A stretch of DNA of 64,000 nt, taken from NCBI RefSeq assembly GCF_001640025.1, contig NC_031671.1:310001-374000 (forward strand), read 5' to 3'. The position numbers and the translations under genes were made by a program. A model generated the notes under the pieces. The model saw only the letters and a program-made list of their open reading frames with translations. It ran no database searches and had not been told where the DNA came from. The stretch comes from Sugiyamaella lignohabitans (lineage: Eukaryota; Ascomycota; Dipodascomycetes; Dipodascales; Trichomonascaceae). Shown here in pieces: positions 42,859 to 53,717 of the stretch (positions are counted from its first letter, which is position 1; the number at the start of each line of letters is the position of its first letter).

Positions 42859-43602
42859 CTAGAACTGGTTCATGTCTACATTTGTGTACTGACCGTAATC
42901 CTCGTAGATTGAGGGGTCGTCGGTGGCAGCTGGTGCGTGGTCATTGGTCGTGTACGTGCTATCATCGTAGTTTGTATACGTATCAGCAGTTGTAGCCACA
43001 GCTCCTTCAGAACCGTCACCTGATTGTCCTTCAACTTTGATCTCGGCGTGTTCTTGATCGTGCTCGCCGTCTGTATTCAGCATCTCGGCAACAGCACCGT
43101 CAGCAGCCAGAGATTCCGAGGCATTATCCATCACTACCCCGCCAGATCCACTATCCATATCATCGTCTTCGTCTTCGTCCAGTCCTACACTGACACTGCT
43201 GCCGCCGTTACCAAGACGGCCTAATCCAGCACCGCTGCCTCCAGATGGCTTGCGATCACCCTCTCGTTCCTGTTTGAGTACTTGGAATTCACGATACTTG
43301 GCAAGGTAGATCTTGAGCACCTCAGCATAGTTCTCGAATCCAAGTGAAGTCATGGCAAAGAGAATGTCTTCTCCATTGACTGTCTTACGCTTCTCAGCGC
43401 TGCATTTTTCAGATGCTTCTGATGTTATAAACGACACAAACTCAGATACACATTCTTGAACACATTCTTTCGCTTCCTTAGATACCTTGGCAGACTCGGG
43501 AAGCGCGTTTTTCATGATTCGTGATACATTGGCTATTGGAAGCCATTTGTCCTGTTCGCGAAGCTCGAAATTCTTCGAACTATCTGGAGGTGACTTGTCC
43601 AT
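42859..43602 (-). CDS. HAP3: HAP3 / NF-YB CCAAT-binding factor subunit
   Basis: 247 aa, one exon. The histone-fold NF-YB domain spans residues about 14-105: [58 protein letters not shown] and [19 protein letters not shown]. Hap3 pairs with Hap5 and binds CCAAT with Hap2, activating respiratory and nitrogen genes. The tail after residue 115 is long, Gly/Asp/Thr-rich and disordered, ending in Tyr/Asn/Asp repeats; S. cerevisiae Hap3 has a much shorter tail. Start ATG 43602 is well placed. Confidence 0.96.
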   Translation of the reverse strand: MDKSPPDSSKNFELREQDKWLPIANVSRIMKNALPESAKVSKEAKECVQECVSEFVSFITSEASEKCSAEKRKTVNGEDILFAMTSLGFENYAEVLKIYLAKYREFQVLKQEREGDRKPSGGSGAGLGRLGNGGSSVSVGLDEDEDDDMDSGSGGVVMDNASESLAADGAVAEMLNTDGEHDQEHAEIKVEGQSGDGSEGAVATTADTYTNYDDSTYTTNDHAPAATDDPSIYEDYGQYTNVDMNQF

Positions 43603-44261
43603 AATTACGCGCTGTACACGATTGTCCTAGAGCTCGCTCAAAGATTTTGTCGGATAACTTGATTTGTTCGCACCTCTCACCAATATTGTATTATATCAAT
43701 ATTGATAATGATGGAAATGTACCAGTGAATCAATTCCTGTGTAAGTTGAAGACACCACTTGGACTACGAGCAGAGTACGTTTTGAGGTTGGTGGAAATAA
43801 AAATATCCTTAGAATATGACAATATAATACAGATCAGATTGTGAACTTCCACTCTTTTTGCTTGCAAAATAAATAAATACAATAACCGGCGTATGGACGA
43901 CCCGCGTGGACCTGTTAATGCTCTATAAACAAATGAGAGTCACGTCTACTGCTGCTAAACCAAACGCAACTAGTAGAGTTTCCTGCAATAAACTTCCTGA
44001 AAAGTTACCAAAAAAGGGGAATCTAAGTCTGTTCAACCAAAATACAGGTACCGGCCTCGAAATGAATATCGATTATCAAGCTATGTTTGGGCTTCCTGAG
44101 TAAACTTTTCAAAATAGACCGGTGCGCGGCTGCTGCAGTTTTCCATCAGTCAGGTGACGTCTGAGGCCCGATCACCTACATTCCCCTGAATAATCTTGTT
44201 TTGATTCCAGTACCACAGTCCACTGAATGAGCTCGAAGCCCAGTGAACCGAGTCCTAGGCC
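43603..44261. other. HAP3-APC11 intergenic region
   Basis: A 56-codon ATG frame at 43933-44103 and an ATG-less frame at 43647-43844 are open, but I recognise neither. They may be nothing, or exons of a small gene I cannot assemble. Confidence 0.3.
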
Positions 44262-44750
44262 ATGAAAGTCACTGTCAAACAATGGAACGCCGTTGCTCTT
44301 TGGAAATGGGACATGGCTGAAGATGAAGTGTGCGGTATCTGTCGAGTCCACTTCGATGGCACATGTCCAACATGTAAATACCCTGGCGATGACTGTCCAC
44401 TTGGTATGCTAGATTGGTGAGCGTTGTCTTTGCCTCCAGCGGCTGGGGCTGCGCCCCAGACCCCCTGGCTTCTCTCGCTTCGCTCGGGTCGGATTTATCC
44501 ATGTGGATCAGCATGAGACGAAGTGGAATCGGGGAGAAGTTGTGGGATCAGCGAAATAGGTTTGAATGTCAACTAACTTTAGTGTTTTACAGTCAATGGA
44601 AAATGCCATCACTCGTTTCATTTGCACTGTGTGACCAAATGGCTCCAAGAGGGTACGTCAAGAGGTCTATGCCCGATGTGTAGACAGCCTTTTGAAACAG
44701 ATAGTCCCATGGATTCTGAAGTAGAAAACGCTTCTGCTGAGCTCAATTAG
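44262..44750 (+). CDS. APC11: Anaphase-promoting complex subunit 11 (RING-H2)
   Basis: Two exons, 44262-44403 and 44593-44750, give 99 aa. Exon 1 encodes MKVTVKQWNAVALWKWDM, CGICR, GTCPTCKYPGDDCPL; exon 2 continues VNGKCHHSFHLHC, WLQEGTSRGLCPMCRQPF. Spliced, all Cys/His ligands of the RING-H2 domain are in place, matching yeast and human Apc11, the E2-binding subunit of the anaphase-promoting complex. Donor GTATGC is weak but gives the right join (CPL-V-NGKC); branch TCAACTAAC and TTTTACAG are good. The 189-nt intron contains a half copy of the GC-rich repeat, so each exon alone falls below the length of an obvious ORF. Confidence 0.93.
44432..44491. repeat. GC-rich palindromic element, half copy E, inside the APC11 intron
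   Basis: Single arm of 60 bp (GCCTCCAGCGGCTGGGG ... CGCTCGGGTCG) with hairpin loop TGC. It is inserted between the donor and the branch site of the APC11 intron, in sense orientation. Confidence 0.92.
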
Positions 44751-44965
44751 ATGTGTGTGATGACTAGATTATTTATTAAAATATACATACTTTAATGGTA
44801 CGTGTATGGTTCCGGGCTGTACTGGTATAGGATCTGTTAACTGAACCTGAGTTCGTCTAATCTGGTCCTTGTTCTTGGCAGGCGACAGTATCAGGGCCTA
44901 GACTGATCTTCTGTAATCAGAGAGACGCAAGTGTGAGAACGAAATAAAATACATATGTATGCAGC

Positions 44966-46423
44966 TTAATAATAAGTACGGGAGCTAGAGCTAGGGGTCA
45001 AAGTTTCGGAGACAGAGTCTGAAATAAGAGAGCTTGGAGGTACCCAAGGTTGTTCGGCTGCAACCACTTGGCGGCCAGATGGACGATTAGACTCGAGTTC
45101 AGAAGCCTTGGGGATCGTTTGGAAAGTGTAATTGTTGTTTTCCGTAGTATAAGAGTGGAGTATGGGCAAGATAGTTTGTTTAAGCTGATCTTGTTGATAC
45201 TGTATTGTGCCAGGTTTGGCAGTCGAAGAAACCACTTTTTTCAGTTTACTGTTAGCTCCTAATAATTCCAGAGCTGCTGTAAGAAAGCCAATTGCTTGAC
45301 CTGTCTGACCCTTTTGAGCCTGATCTATAGCTGACAGTTTGTATGTGTCAGCAATGCAGAATTTACGGGCTTCGGAAAGCCAGCCAGATAATGTGTCGGA
45401 TGAGTTACCAAGAGAAAATGATGAGTTATGTGATGATGAAGAGGATGAAGATGAGCCATTATGACTAGAGGGTGCAATCCGGCTCATAGCTGATCTCATT
45501 TTAGATTTTGTAGGTTCAGTAGAACCTGAAGAAGACAAGTCAGATCCTGTTCCTCCAGAGCTAGAAAAACTGGAGCTAGAGCTACTAATGAGCTGGGATG
45601 CAGCACCAAACTTGTCTGCAGCATATATTGCGACACGACTGAGTAAGTTTCTGGAAGTCGTTGTTGTTGATGATGAGTTATAACCGTCTGAGCTTTCTTG
45701 TAGTTCTCTTTCTAAATCTTTGTAAATAATAAGCAAATGAAGTGATCCGCCTATTAATGTCTGTAAGCCAGTAATGAACCCTGTTTGATTTTGCAATTGT
45801 GGTGGTATAGGCTGACCTTTATAACTATTGGAGTTCGCTACTAGGTACCATACAATGGATTGTGATTTTATGAGATGACTAGTAGCCAATTTCCACTTAC
45901 GGTCGTTATCTTGATTACCATCTCCATAGCGTGATGTTACTGCAGTCTCTGCCAGCATCATCAATGCCAAACTGTAGGTTAACAAAACCATTCTCTTTTC
46001 AAACTCCAGTGATTGCAATTCCAGTTTAGGTGCCTCACCTACCATAGATCTTGTATTGCTGACGCGAGGAAGCCTCCAAGACACTACTGGTACTGTTTCT
46101 ACTGTAAAATGGGTTTGATTCTGGTCTGCCAATATTGTAAACAAGTATGGAAGGTAGTCTTCAATGGCCTAGAACTGTTAATATCTAAAAAAGGGAATAT
46201 ACCCATTGAGACCAAGAATCAATTAAAACTCGAAATTACTCACTTTTACAACCTCGAGGTAATCAGGCGAATCGGCTCTTTTGGCTCGCTTGAGTGTGTC
46301 TCTAACAAGAGCTCGCGATGAATCAGCATTGATGACCACCTGGTGATACTGAGTAGACGAAACATGCTGAGCCAGTGCCAGGTTTCCTGTGGTAGGAAGT
46401 ACAAATGGAAAAACAACCGACAT
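44966..46423 (-). CDS. PALC: palC-like BRO1-domain protein (YGR122W family)
   Basis: Two exons, 46244-46423 and 44966-46168, give 460 aa. The 75-nt intron has donor GTGAGT and acceptor TTCTAG, phase 0. The N-terminus (FPFVLPTTGNLALAQHV, RALVRDTLKRAKR) joins DYLEVVK to AIEDYLPYLFTILADQ. Then VPVVSWRLPRVSN, FEKRMVLLTYSLALMMLAET and KSQSIVWYLV follow: the BRO1 domain of PalC. PalC works in the ambient-pH (Rim/Pal) signalling pathway, linking the arrestin/receptor module to ESCRT-III Vps32. A Ser-rich stretch at about residues 250-330 and an unstructured tail follow. Confidence 0.85.
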
Positions 46424-47019
46424 TCCTATTGTTTAATTGATATCTTTTTGGTGAGATGAGACGAGGTGAGATGTGAAGGCGAAGCGAGTCGGCTATGTAG
46501 ATCGCTTGTAGATAAGATAAGGGAAGGGGAAACGCTAAAACGCAGGGTCCAAGTGTCACCAATCGAGCCTATTCTCGGGTTAATGAATCCACTTCTAGAT
46601 TATGAAAAAGACAGTGTAGAGATTTTTAACAAAACAGATTCCTTTTTTTATGAATAGTGAGTTTTCGATGTAAAAAAAGGAAACTGTTGCCAAGTGGACT
46701 CTTGGCAGTCTATATTGACGTTTTCGCGCGGCATTCCGTGTGAGTTGCATGGCGGTGAAGCTAGACTACTGTACATACATTATTACAGCTAAGAATTCAC
46801 TAACAATAAAGATAAACGAAACACCGGTAAATAATTCATCCAGAGACTAGCAGGCTGAAACCTGTTCTTGAAGAATACCAATAGACGACAGGAGGAAACC
46901 AATTGACCCGATATCCCACGATATTGGCGCATTTCTGAAACTTGAACGTTGTACTTACGACACATAGTATATTAGAAGACTCCTGGCTCAGTTGAGAAGG
47001 TTAGGATTAAGAGGGCAAT
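46424..47019. other. Divergent palC-VPS3 intergenic region
   Basis: Shared promoter region of about 600 bp. Nothing specific recognised; a 63-codon frame at 46466-46657 is not supported. Confidence 0.4.
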
Positions 47020-50000
47020 ATGGCGCTAGGTGGAGGGGGTGATGAAGGTGATGATGATGATGGTCCCTATAAAAGAGTACCACTAGTGGCCAGCGACTTG
47101 ATTCTAGATTCTGATAACCGGCAGGCAGTGGTCACATGTATAGAAAGCTGGGGTAAGTTGGTGGCTCCAGCCAGTATAAACGAGGATATTCTAATGTTTC
47201 ATTTGACGATTTCGGAGAAAAGCAACTAACTTGTGAATAGGTCCTAGTGTTTATATAGGTACAGCATCAGGAGAGATTCTACATTTTTTCAGTACTGGCA
47301 TGGAGAGTGATCCATACATCATCGCATCTAAACAGAGAACACATTCAAAGAAAAGAAGACCAGTATCACAGATTGTAATTTTACCAACTATATCGCGAGC
47401 ATTGGTGTTGAGCCAGTCGACAACCTCTGTATTTACACTGCCGGAATTTGCTCCATGTAGTAATGTCGGGTCGATGCGAGATGTTAACGCATTGTCACGG
47501 GATATTGACGATTTTACAGTACTTAATGAACGTGGTGATAGTGAATTTGCTGAAGTAACGGTGTTTTCCAAATCTGCCATCCGGCTTGTGAAAGTTTTTG
47601 GCGAAAGTTTGAAATTGGCGGGAAATATTGAATACCCAGGGGTGTTGAATGGAGTTCGAAGATCTTCATATGCTTTGGTTGTAAACAATGAGTCGTATGA
47701 TTTACTAGATTTAAAGCATGTAAGAAAGGTTCCTCTATTTCCGTTGAGGGCTGCAGGAGAAGATGAAGACCAAGACAGTGAAACGAGGGAAGAAGACACT
47801 TACGCCCAGAAACAACCAGGTACTACTACTGAAACGGCAGGTACTGAGGGCGAGACAAATGCTAGTCCAACAGTCGAGCAATCCGCTGAGACAGAACCTG
47901 TGGGAACGACATTGACTAATAAACAGGTTCCTGAGATTGCCAAGGAAGAGGGAGATGATTCAAAAACGGGCACCGAAGAGAGTAAGACAATCACTGAGAC
48001 TAGTGCTCAAAGTACAACAGAAGAAGTTGATAAGGCAAAGGATGAATTAACAGAACCTGGATCAGAAGCAGATAAAAAGTCTAATGTGGAAACTGATCCT
48101 ACCAATACTATAAAGGTTGAAGAAGACGCTGGAATGGAGGTTTCCGTGGATTCCACTACTGAAGTTACTACAGAACCTTCGACTCAGCCAGCTCCTGAGG
48201 TAAAAGTGGGTGAAACGGCAACAAGTGAAGGATCCACTACAGAGCCTTCGACTCAGGTAGCAACAGAGCTAAAAATAGGCGGAACAGCAACAACTGAAGG
48301 ATCTCACATACAAAGACCACGAGCTGGTAAAGGACATGCTCCAGCTGTATCAATCCATTCTATTCAGTCGACTGGGTCAGTCGAGAGCGCTGAGAGTAAA
48401 CCAAGCTCGAGTCCCGTCTCGACGACTTCAGCTACATTTCCATCCATGGAAGGCGTACCAACTCCCACTACAGAGGTAGAAGGAAGTAAGAGCGACCATT
48501 CAGCGACTGGCAAGTCTAAATCCAAAAAGCATGCCGATCCCATAAAACCTATTATAGTCCCTGTAGCCAGTGATGAGTTTCTGGTTACTAGCGGAACGTC
48601 AGCTGTGGACAGGGCAATGGGATTGGTTGTTAATGTTGATGGAGAAATATCTCGTGGAACTATTGCCTGGTCTAAATACCCTTCATCTGTGGCCGTAGAT
48701 TATCCTTATGTTGCCGCTGTTATTGATAATCAAGTCCAGTTGCACTCATTGCATGATCAAAAACTTGTTCAGACTGTAGAGTTTCCATCCAAGCCTCTTG
48801 TGACTACAGTTTTGGCACCTTACAAAACCCCGTACACAGTACTTGTTAACAAAATTGTACTCGCTCCTTTGGCTGTTGAAGATATTAAATCACCGGACGT
48901 AGTGAGCAGGATGTCCTCTGAGAGAGACACCGCGTGTAAAATATCCATCTGTTCATCGACCCTCTTTGCATACACACCAGAAGCTGGTGTCGAGTGTCTT
49001 ATTCCTACCCCTCGATTTCTTAGTCTTGAAAAACTCGTTCTTGTAAATGGTCAGGTAGATGACGTTTACGATGAAATAGAGAGAATGGATTTTTCCACTG
49101 AACTGGCTGTAACTCAACTACAATACCTTAATCTTTTGATTGGCTTATACTATCTTCGAGAAGCTAATCACACTCCTAGTCACTTTAGTGACGTGACCAA
49201 GACGTGGCTGGTGGCATCCCTTGACCCTCGGATTATGATTTTTATTTTTGACAAGAAAAATGTCAAGGGTGAAGTATGGGTGTTTAACGGAGTTATTTCG
49301 TTTATAGAGACTTTACAGAAGACATATTCGTCGTCTATGTCCAAGCTGTCTGAAAACGTCGTTTCATTCCTGAAAACGTTCTATAAAGACTGGTTTAAAA
49401 AGAGAGAGATGGCCAGTTTAGGGCTGGCTGATAAAGAAAATGTATTCAAGTCGTTAGAACTGTCATATTTGGCATTTCTTTTGAAGTGCGAAGAAAAGAG
49501 TAAGGCCAGTCAGCATGATCTGATCCATGCAATTGACAATGAAATCGTCCTGGCAACAGATGAGTCGATAGAGCTGTTACGACAACAAAAAAAATTCTTT
49601 TACCTCTCTCATATGTATAATAAGCTCAAAATGCCATCAGAACTACTATCATGTTGGAAAGAAATGCTACTTGAAACCAACCCTGCTTTTGCTAATGGAG
49701 AAACTACTATGGCTGAGTATCTGATCAATGAGTGCGAGGATGAGGGATTAGTCTGGGACTACGGTGCTTGGCTAGTCCAAACATATCCAAAGACAGGAAT
49801 AAAGGTGTTTACAAGTCCAGACCTCAGGGTAAACATCAATGAGAACCAAGTTGTAGCGGTACTCAAGTCTATGAACAATGACGAGGCCTGGAGACAATAT
49901 TTAAAGTTTTTGGTTTACGAGAAAAACCAGACTTTGTTTGCGTCAGATCTTGCAACTGTCATGCTCTTGGATATAGTTGACAAGATTTCCAAAAACCCTG

Positions 50001-50764
50001 ACGTTAGGAAGAGCTTGATGGACAATTACGACATATATAAGGCACTTCCTGTTCCTAAACCGGCATATATTCCTTTCCTTCGAAATAAACTACAAAACTC
50101 ACAGCCAGTGGTTCCCACTAAGAGCAAGGGGTTGCTTCTGAAATCGACTATTGCAGCACCTGCCGCTTCTTTGTCTCCTTTTGAAGAAGTCATGAAAATG
50201 CGCTTAGAACTGATGGAGTTGGTCGATTCCACATCGGACTTTGATTACACTAGTTTGATGCACCTGAGCCAGGATGAGCCTGACACGCTTCTAATCGAGC
50301 AGTGTGTGGTGTTTGGTCACTTAGGAATCCATGAGCAATGTTTGGATATCCTCTGCAACCGGCTCACCGATTATAAAACCGCCATTGATTATTGCATTTA
50401 CGGAAGAATACCAATCTCGATGACGATACTGGAGCCACTTGATTCACAGATCCAGAAAGACCTTTTCCGACAACTCTTCCTTCGGTATTTGAAAGTACCG
50501 GATCCCGGGACCCGGATCGCATGTACACGGATTCTTCTCGAGCAGTGGGGCAATCGTCTGGACGTCTCGCTTGTGCTGTCAAACTTACCGGACAATTGGC
50601 CGGTCGAAGTAGTCAGCGGGTATCTATCACAGTTCTTCAAGCGCACCATGGCCGACCAGAACCAAGCATCAGTTGACCGTTCCCTCGCCCGGTCTGAAAA
50701 CCTATTTATATCCCAGCAGCTCTTAGAGCTGAGCAAAATTGCATATACACCCTCAGATATTTAA
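47020..50764 (+). CDS. VPS3: CORVET subunit Vps3
   Basis: Two exons, 47020-47152 and 47241-50764, give 1218 aa (GTAAGT, CAACTAAC branch, GAATAG acceptor). The N-terminal citron-homology propeller shows SVYIGTASGEILHFF, YALVVNNESYDLLDLKHVRK, VPLFPLR and, after an insert, SKYPSSVAVDYPYVAAVIDN. The C-terminal half is Vps39-type helical solenoid (YLNLLIGLYYLREA, DPRIMIFIFDKK). Vps3 is the CORVET-specific subunit that binds Vps21/Rab5 at early endosomes. Residues about 200-420 are a Thr/Glu/Ser-rich, probably disordered insert containing a diverged 69-bp tandem duplication (48167-48304). A half repeat starts 35 bp after the stop. Confidence 0.85.
48167..48304. repeat. 69-bp in-frame tandem duplication in VPS3
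   Basis: Two adjacent 69-bp units (48167-48235 and 48236-48304) encode TTEPSTQPAPEVKVGETATS and TTEPSTQVATELKIGGTATT. They differ at several positions and stay in frame within the disordered insert of Vps3. Confidence 0.8.
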
Positions 50765-50799
50765 ATAAGAATCTTAGACTTTCTATACTTCACTGAGAA

Positions 50800-50858
50800 C
50801 GACTCGAGCGAAGCGAGAGGAGCAACGGGTCTGGGGCGTAGCCCCAGTCGCCGAAGGC
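50800..50858. repeat. GC-rich palindromic element, half copy F
   Basis: 59-bp right arm, CGACTCGAGCGAAGCGAGAGG to GCCGAAGGC, with hairpin loop TAC (read on the other strand). Its inner end is the same CTCGAGTCG boundary as in half copies C and E. It starts 35 bp after the VPS3 stop; its outer end is 73 bp from the convergent eIF3h stop. Confidence 0.9.
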
Positions 50859-50931
50859 ATTATGGTAAATGAATATAAGAAACTAGTAAAGTGGCATGGT
50901 CATTAGATATTTCTAAACATATACGAGGAGA

Positions 50932-52164
50932 TCAACCCTCGAGAACTTTTTGGGTAGCAAAGAGCTTGGGCACGACGGTGGCACCGAACTCTTCGATCTG
51001 GGTGCAGTATTGGTTGATTTGGGCCGAGATGAGCAGGTTATCCAAACGCGATGGCTCCTCGGGTAATCTGAATAAAGTCTTATAGTCGTCGGTAGAGAGC
51101 AAAGGCTTGCCTTGTTGCTCGAGAGCAGTATTCTCGGCCTTTCGCTTTTGTTGCCATTGTTGGATCTTGAGCTTCTCACGAGTCAGCTGTCTCTGGTAGT
51201 AGTTATAGTTTCCTTGGTCGTAGTGGAACTCGTCGACAGAGTCAAAGATTCCCTCAATGTTTTGCTCCAAGAACTGGTCGACCGAAATAGCCAAGTCGTC
51301 GTAATCCTTAACATTTTCAGTGGCCTCTTTGGCGCTGTGTAAGTACAGAGTCACCAAGTGAGAGTTCTTGACATCGATAGGTAACTCCTGGAAGATATTG
51401 GAGTAAGAAAGCTCGTTCTTGACCAAGTTTTCGGTAGTGAACTTTCCGTCTTTCTTAGCATTCAAGTAGCTATTGCTCAATCTATAAGCGCGTAATGCAA
51501 GACCACCTTGGTTGGACTTGGCTGTGTCGTATACAAGAACAACTGAATCAGCGTTCTCAGCTTGGTAAGCAAACATAGTGTCAATGATGTGCTGGTTATA
51601 GAATCTTCCAAGGTTGCCGCTGATGTACCAACCGACTGAGTTGGAGTCGACATTGACCTCCTTGAGGTGTTCAATGACCTCAGATTGGTACTTCAAGATA
51701 GTCTTCGACCTTAAACCTGATCCTTCATTATCGGTGGCAGAAGAGGGGAATGCAAATGAATGAGTCACAGAAACAGTTCCCTCAACATCGTTTTCTAAAC
51801 CCAAGAGCTGACCTGCGGCCTGGCCTGGAAACTGGTCCGAAGAGTGCTTGACAATCTTGAGCACAACACTGGCGTCCACTTGTACTCTAGCGGTAGTAGC
51901 TGGCTCAACAAGAGTAGGAGCTGATACACGTCTGCAAAAGTTTTGTTAGTCTCTATGAATTTGGATCAACTGGGTCTGCCTCCGGCGGCTGGGGCTTCGC
52001 CCCAGACCCCACTGCTCCTCTCGCTGCGCTCGAGTCGTTGCGCCGACTTGCCCAGCAGCCTGAAGACAGAGAAAAGCAGGATAAGATATGGGTCCTTGCT
52101 AGGAACATGGATATAAGACAGTCTCATATCCGTTCACTGAGCTAGTAACTTACGATTTGGCCAT
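50932..52164 (-). CDS. Translation initiation factor eIF3 subunit H
   Basis: Two exons, 52154-52164 (11 nt, encoding Met-Ala-Lys plus part of Ser) and 50932-51931, give 336 aa. The 222-nt intron has GTAAGT, GACTAAC branch and TTTGCAG. The protein is an MPN-domain (non-catalytic) subunit: VQVDASVVLKIVKH, QAAGQLLGLENDVEGTVSVT, NSVGWYISGNLGRFYNQHI, ADSVVLVYDTAKSNQGGLAL. A C-terminal helical part follows (RKAENTALEQQGKPLLS, PSRLDNLLISAQINQYC). This matches human eIF3h closely in order. S. cerevisiae has lost eIF3h; many other fungi keep it. A half repeat lies in the intron. Confidence 0.93.
51978..52037. repeat. GC-rich palindromic element, half copy G, inside the eIF3h intron
   Basis: Left arm of 60 bp with hairpin loop TTC. 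Core-like sequence continues to about 52060 (TTGCGCCGACTTGCCCAGCAG), with no right arm. It sits in the intron of the minus-strand eIF3h gene, antisense to the transcript. Confidence 0.92.
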
Positions 52165-52366
52165 TTTGAATTGGTCGTTGAAGTTGATAGATTCACCTTT
52201 GCGTGTGTGCAGTTGGCGTCAATTCAATTTTTCACGGTGCGGCGTTGATTGCGTTTCTGGCCAGATCTGTCTGAATGTGAACCACAACCCATATGTTATT
52301 AAAAGATAAGATAAAGCGAGGAAAGCGAGGACTCCCAGAGGTCAGAAAATATATATGAAATTCATT

Positions 52367-53341
52367 ATGGATTTTTCGGCCCTTTTAGCAAAAGAAATTG
52401 CTAAGAAAAAGGCACAGGCAGCTGCCGTTACAAATCTCAAAACCGAGTCGGCTGATGGTCCGGGCCAAAAGCCCAAATCATACGTTAGAAAGGCCGAGCT
52501 CGAAGAACTTCGAGAGAAAGAGTATCGTAAAGAACAAGAAGCTAAACAAGCGGCAGCTAGAAAACGCCAGCTGGAGCAGGAATTAGAACATGAAAGAGAG
52601 AAAGAAAATGAGGCTAAAAGACTGAAGAGGAGAGGCAATGACGGGTCGAATTCGAATAAGTCTGAGACTGAGAGATCGGATAGTGAGATCATTGCCCGAC
52701 TGGAAGAACTCAACGAGCCAACTTCAGTCCCAGGAGAATCTGAAAAGGGTCGGAAAAATAGGCTTGCCAGGATAGAAAAGAAATTAGAATTACAGGAGCG
52801 TCTACGTAAGGAGGAGGAAGAAGATGCCAGGACCGATCCTACTATCGTCCCTCAGGATATCAAAGATAATGAGCCAAAGGTGTACATACAGATGAGAGTA
52901 TATATCAAGCAACTCCTGCGAAAGTGGGAGTTATATCTTGAGCAAAACCAGGAAGAAACAAAATCGATCTATAAAGAGGCTTCTAAAGATATCGAAATTC
53001 TATTAGGCCATTTACGAAATAAATCTCTTTCAAAACAGATTTTTCCGAGTTTAGCGACCCTGTTGTATTATCTTCAGACAAAAAAATTCCGTGACGCCAA
53101 TGATACTTACATTCAGCTCAGTATTGGTAACGTGGCATGGCCAATTGGTGTCATTGGTGTGGCTATTCATGAACGAAGTGCTCAATCCAAGATTACTGGT
53201 ATCCACAACACTTCGTCAGAAGGATCTGTCCAAATTGCCCATATAATGAGTGACGATGAAACAAGACGCTGGCTCACTGCTGTCAAACGCTTAATAACCT
53301 TCTGTGAGAAGACTTCAAAGACATCCTCAGTAACAGATTAA
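52367..53341 (+). CDS. PRP18: Pre-mRNA-splicing factor Prp18
   Basis: Second-step splicing factor of the U5/C complex, acting with Slu7 at 3' splice site selection. I prefer the ATG at 52367 (MDFSALLAKEIAKKK), matching the family start; an in-frame ATG 12 bp upstream would add four residues, giving 328 aa. The N-terminal half is charged coiled coil with the Prp4-like motif (GRKNRLARIEKKLELQERLR). The C-terminal Prp18 domain (about residues 160-315) has YIKQLLRKWELYL, then HLRNKSLSKQIFPSLATLLY, and NVAWPIGVIGVAIHERSAQSK, the conserved second-step loop. One exon. Confidence 0.93.
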   Translation: MDFSALLAKEIAKKKAQAAAVTNLKTESADGPGQKPKSYVRKAELEELREKEYRKEQEAKQAAARKRQLEQELEHEREKENEAKRLKRRGNDGSNSNKSETERSDSEIIARLEELNEPTSVPGESEKGRKNRLARIEKKLELQERLRKEEEEDARTDPTIVPQDIKDNEPKVYIQMRVYIKQLLRKWELYLEQNQEETKSIYKEASKDIEILLGHLRNKSLSKQIFPSLATLLYYLQTKKFRDANDTYIQLSIGNVAWPIGVIGVAIHERSAQSKITGIHNTSSEGSVQIAHIMSDDETRRWLTAVKRLITFCEKTSKTSSVTD

Positions 53342-53717
53342 TAAGGCGTGGATCATGGGTTTATCAATACCAGTTTCAGCATTTTAAGAGAATTTGTACT
53401 TAATTCCTTGGCGGCATGTAACTATCGGTTTAATATCTTATTATTGCTACTTAGAGCGTAGCTCGAGAGAAGAGAAGTAAGAACATTGGAACCGAATAAT
53501 CTTGGACTAGTGGTATTTGTGACATTCTCTGAACAAATATTCGTAAAGATTTACTAGAGAAACTGTTCTATAGCAGAGTTGGAAGCACTTTGCCAATACT
53601 CTTATTTATGGATCTAGTTGTAGATCCTATTTAGCTACGGACAGAAACTGCCACCGTTTATACTCAAGCCAGAATTGGTTACATAAATAATTTATTGTTT
53701 CGTTACATCATTATAAT
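53342..53717. other. Convergent PRP18-SGT1 region
   Basis: 3' flanks of both genes. No repeat element here, unlike several other convergent intervals. Nothing recognised. Confidence 0.4.
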
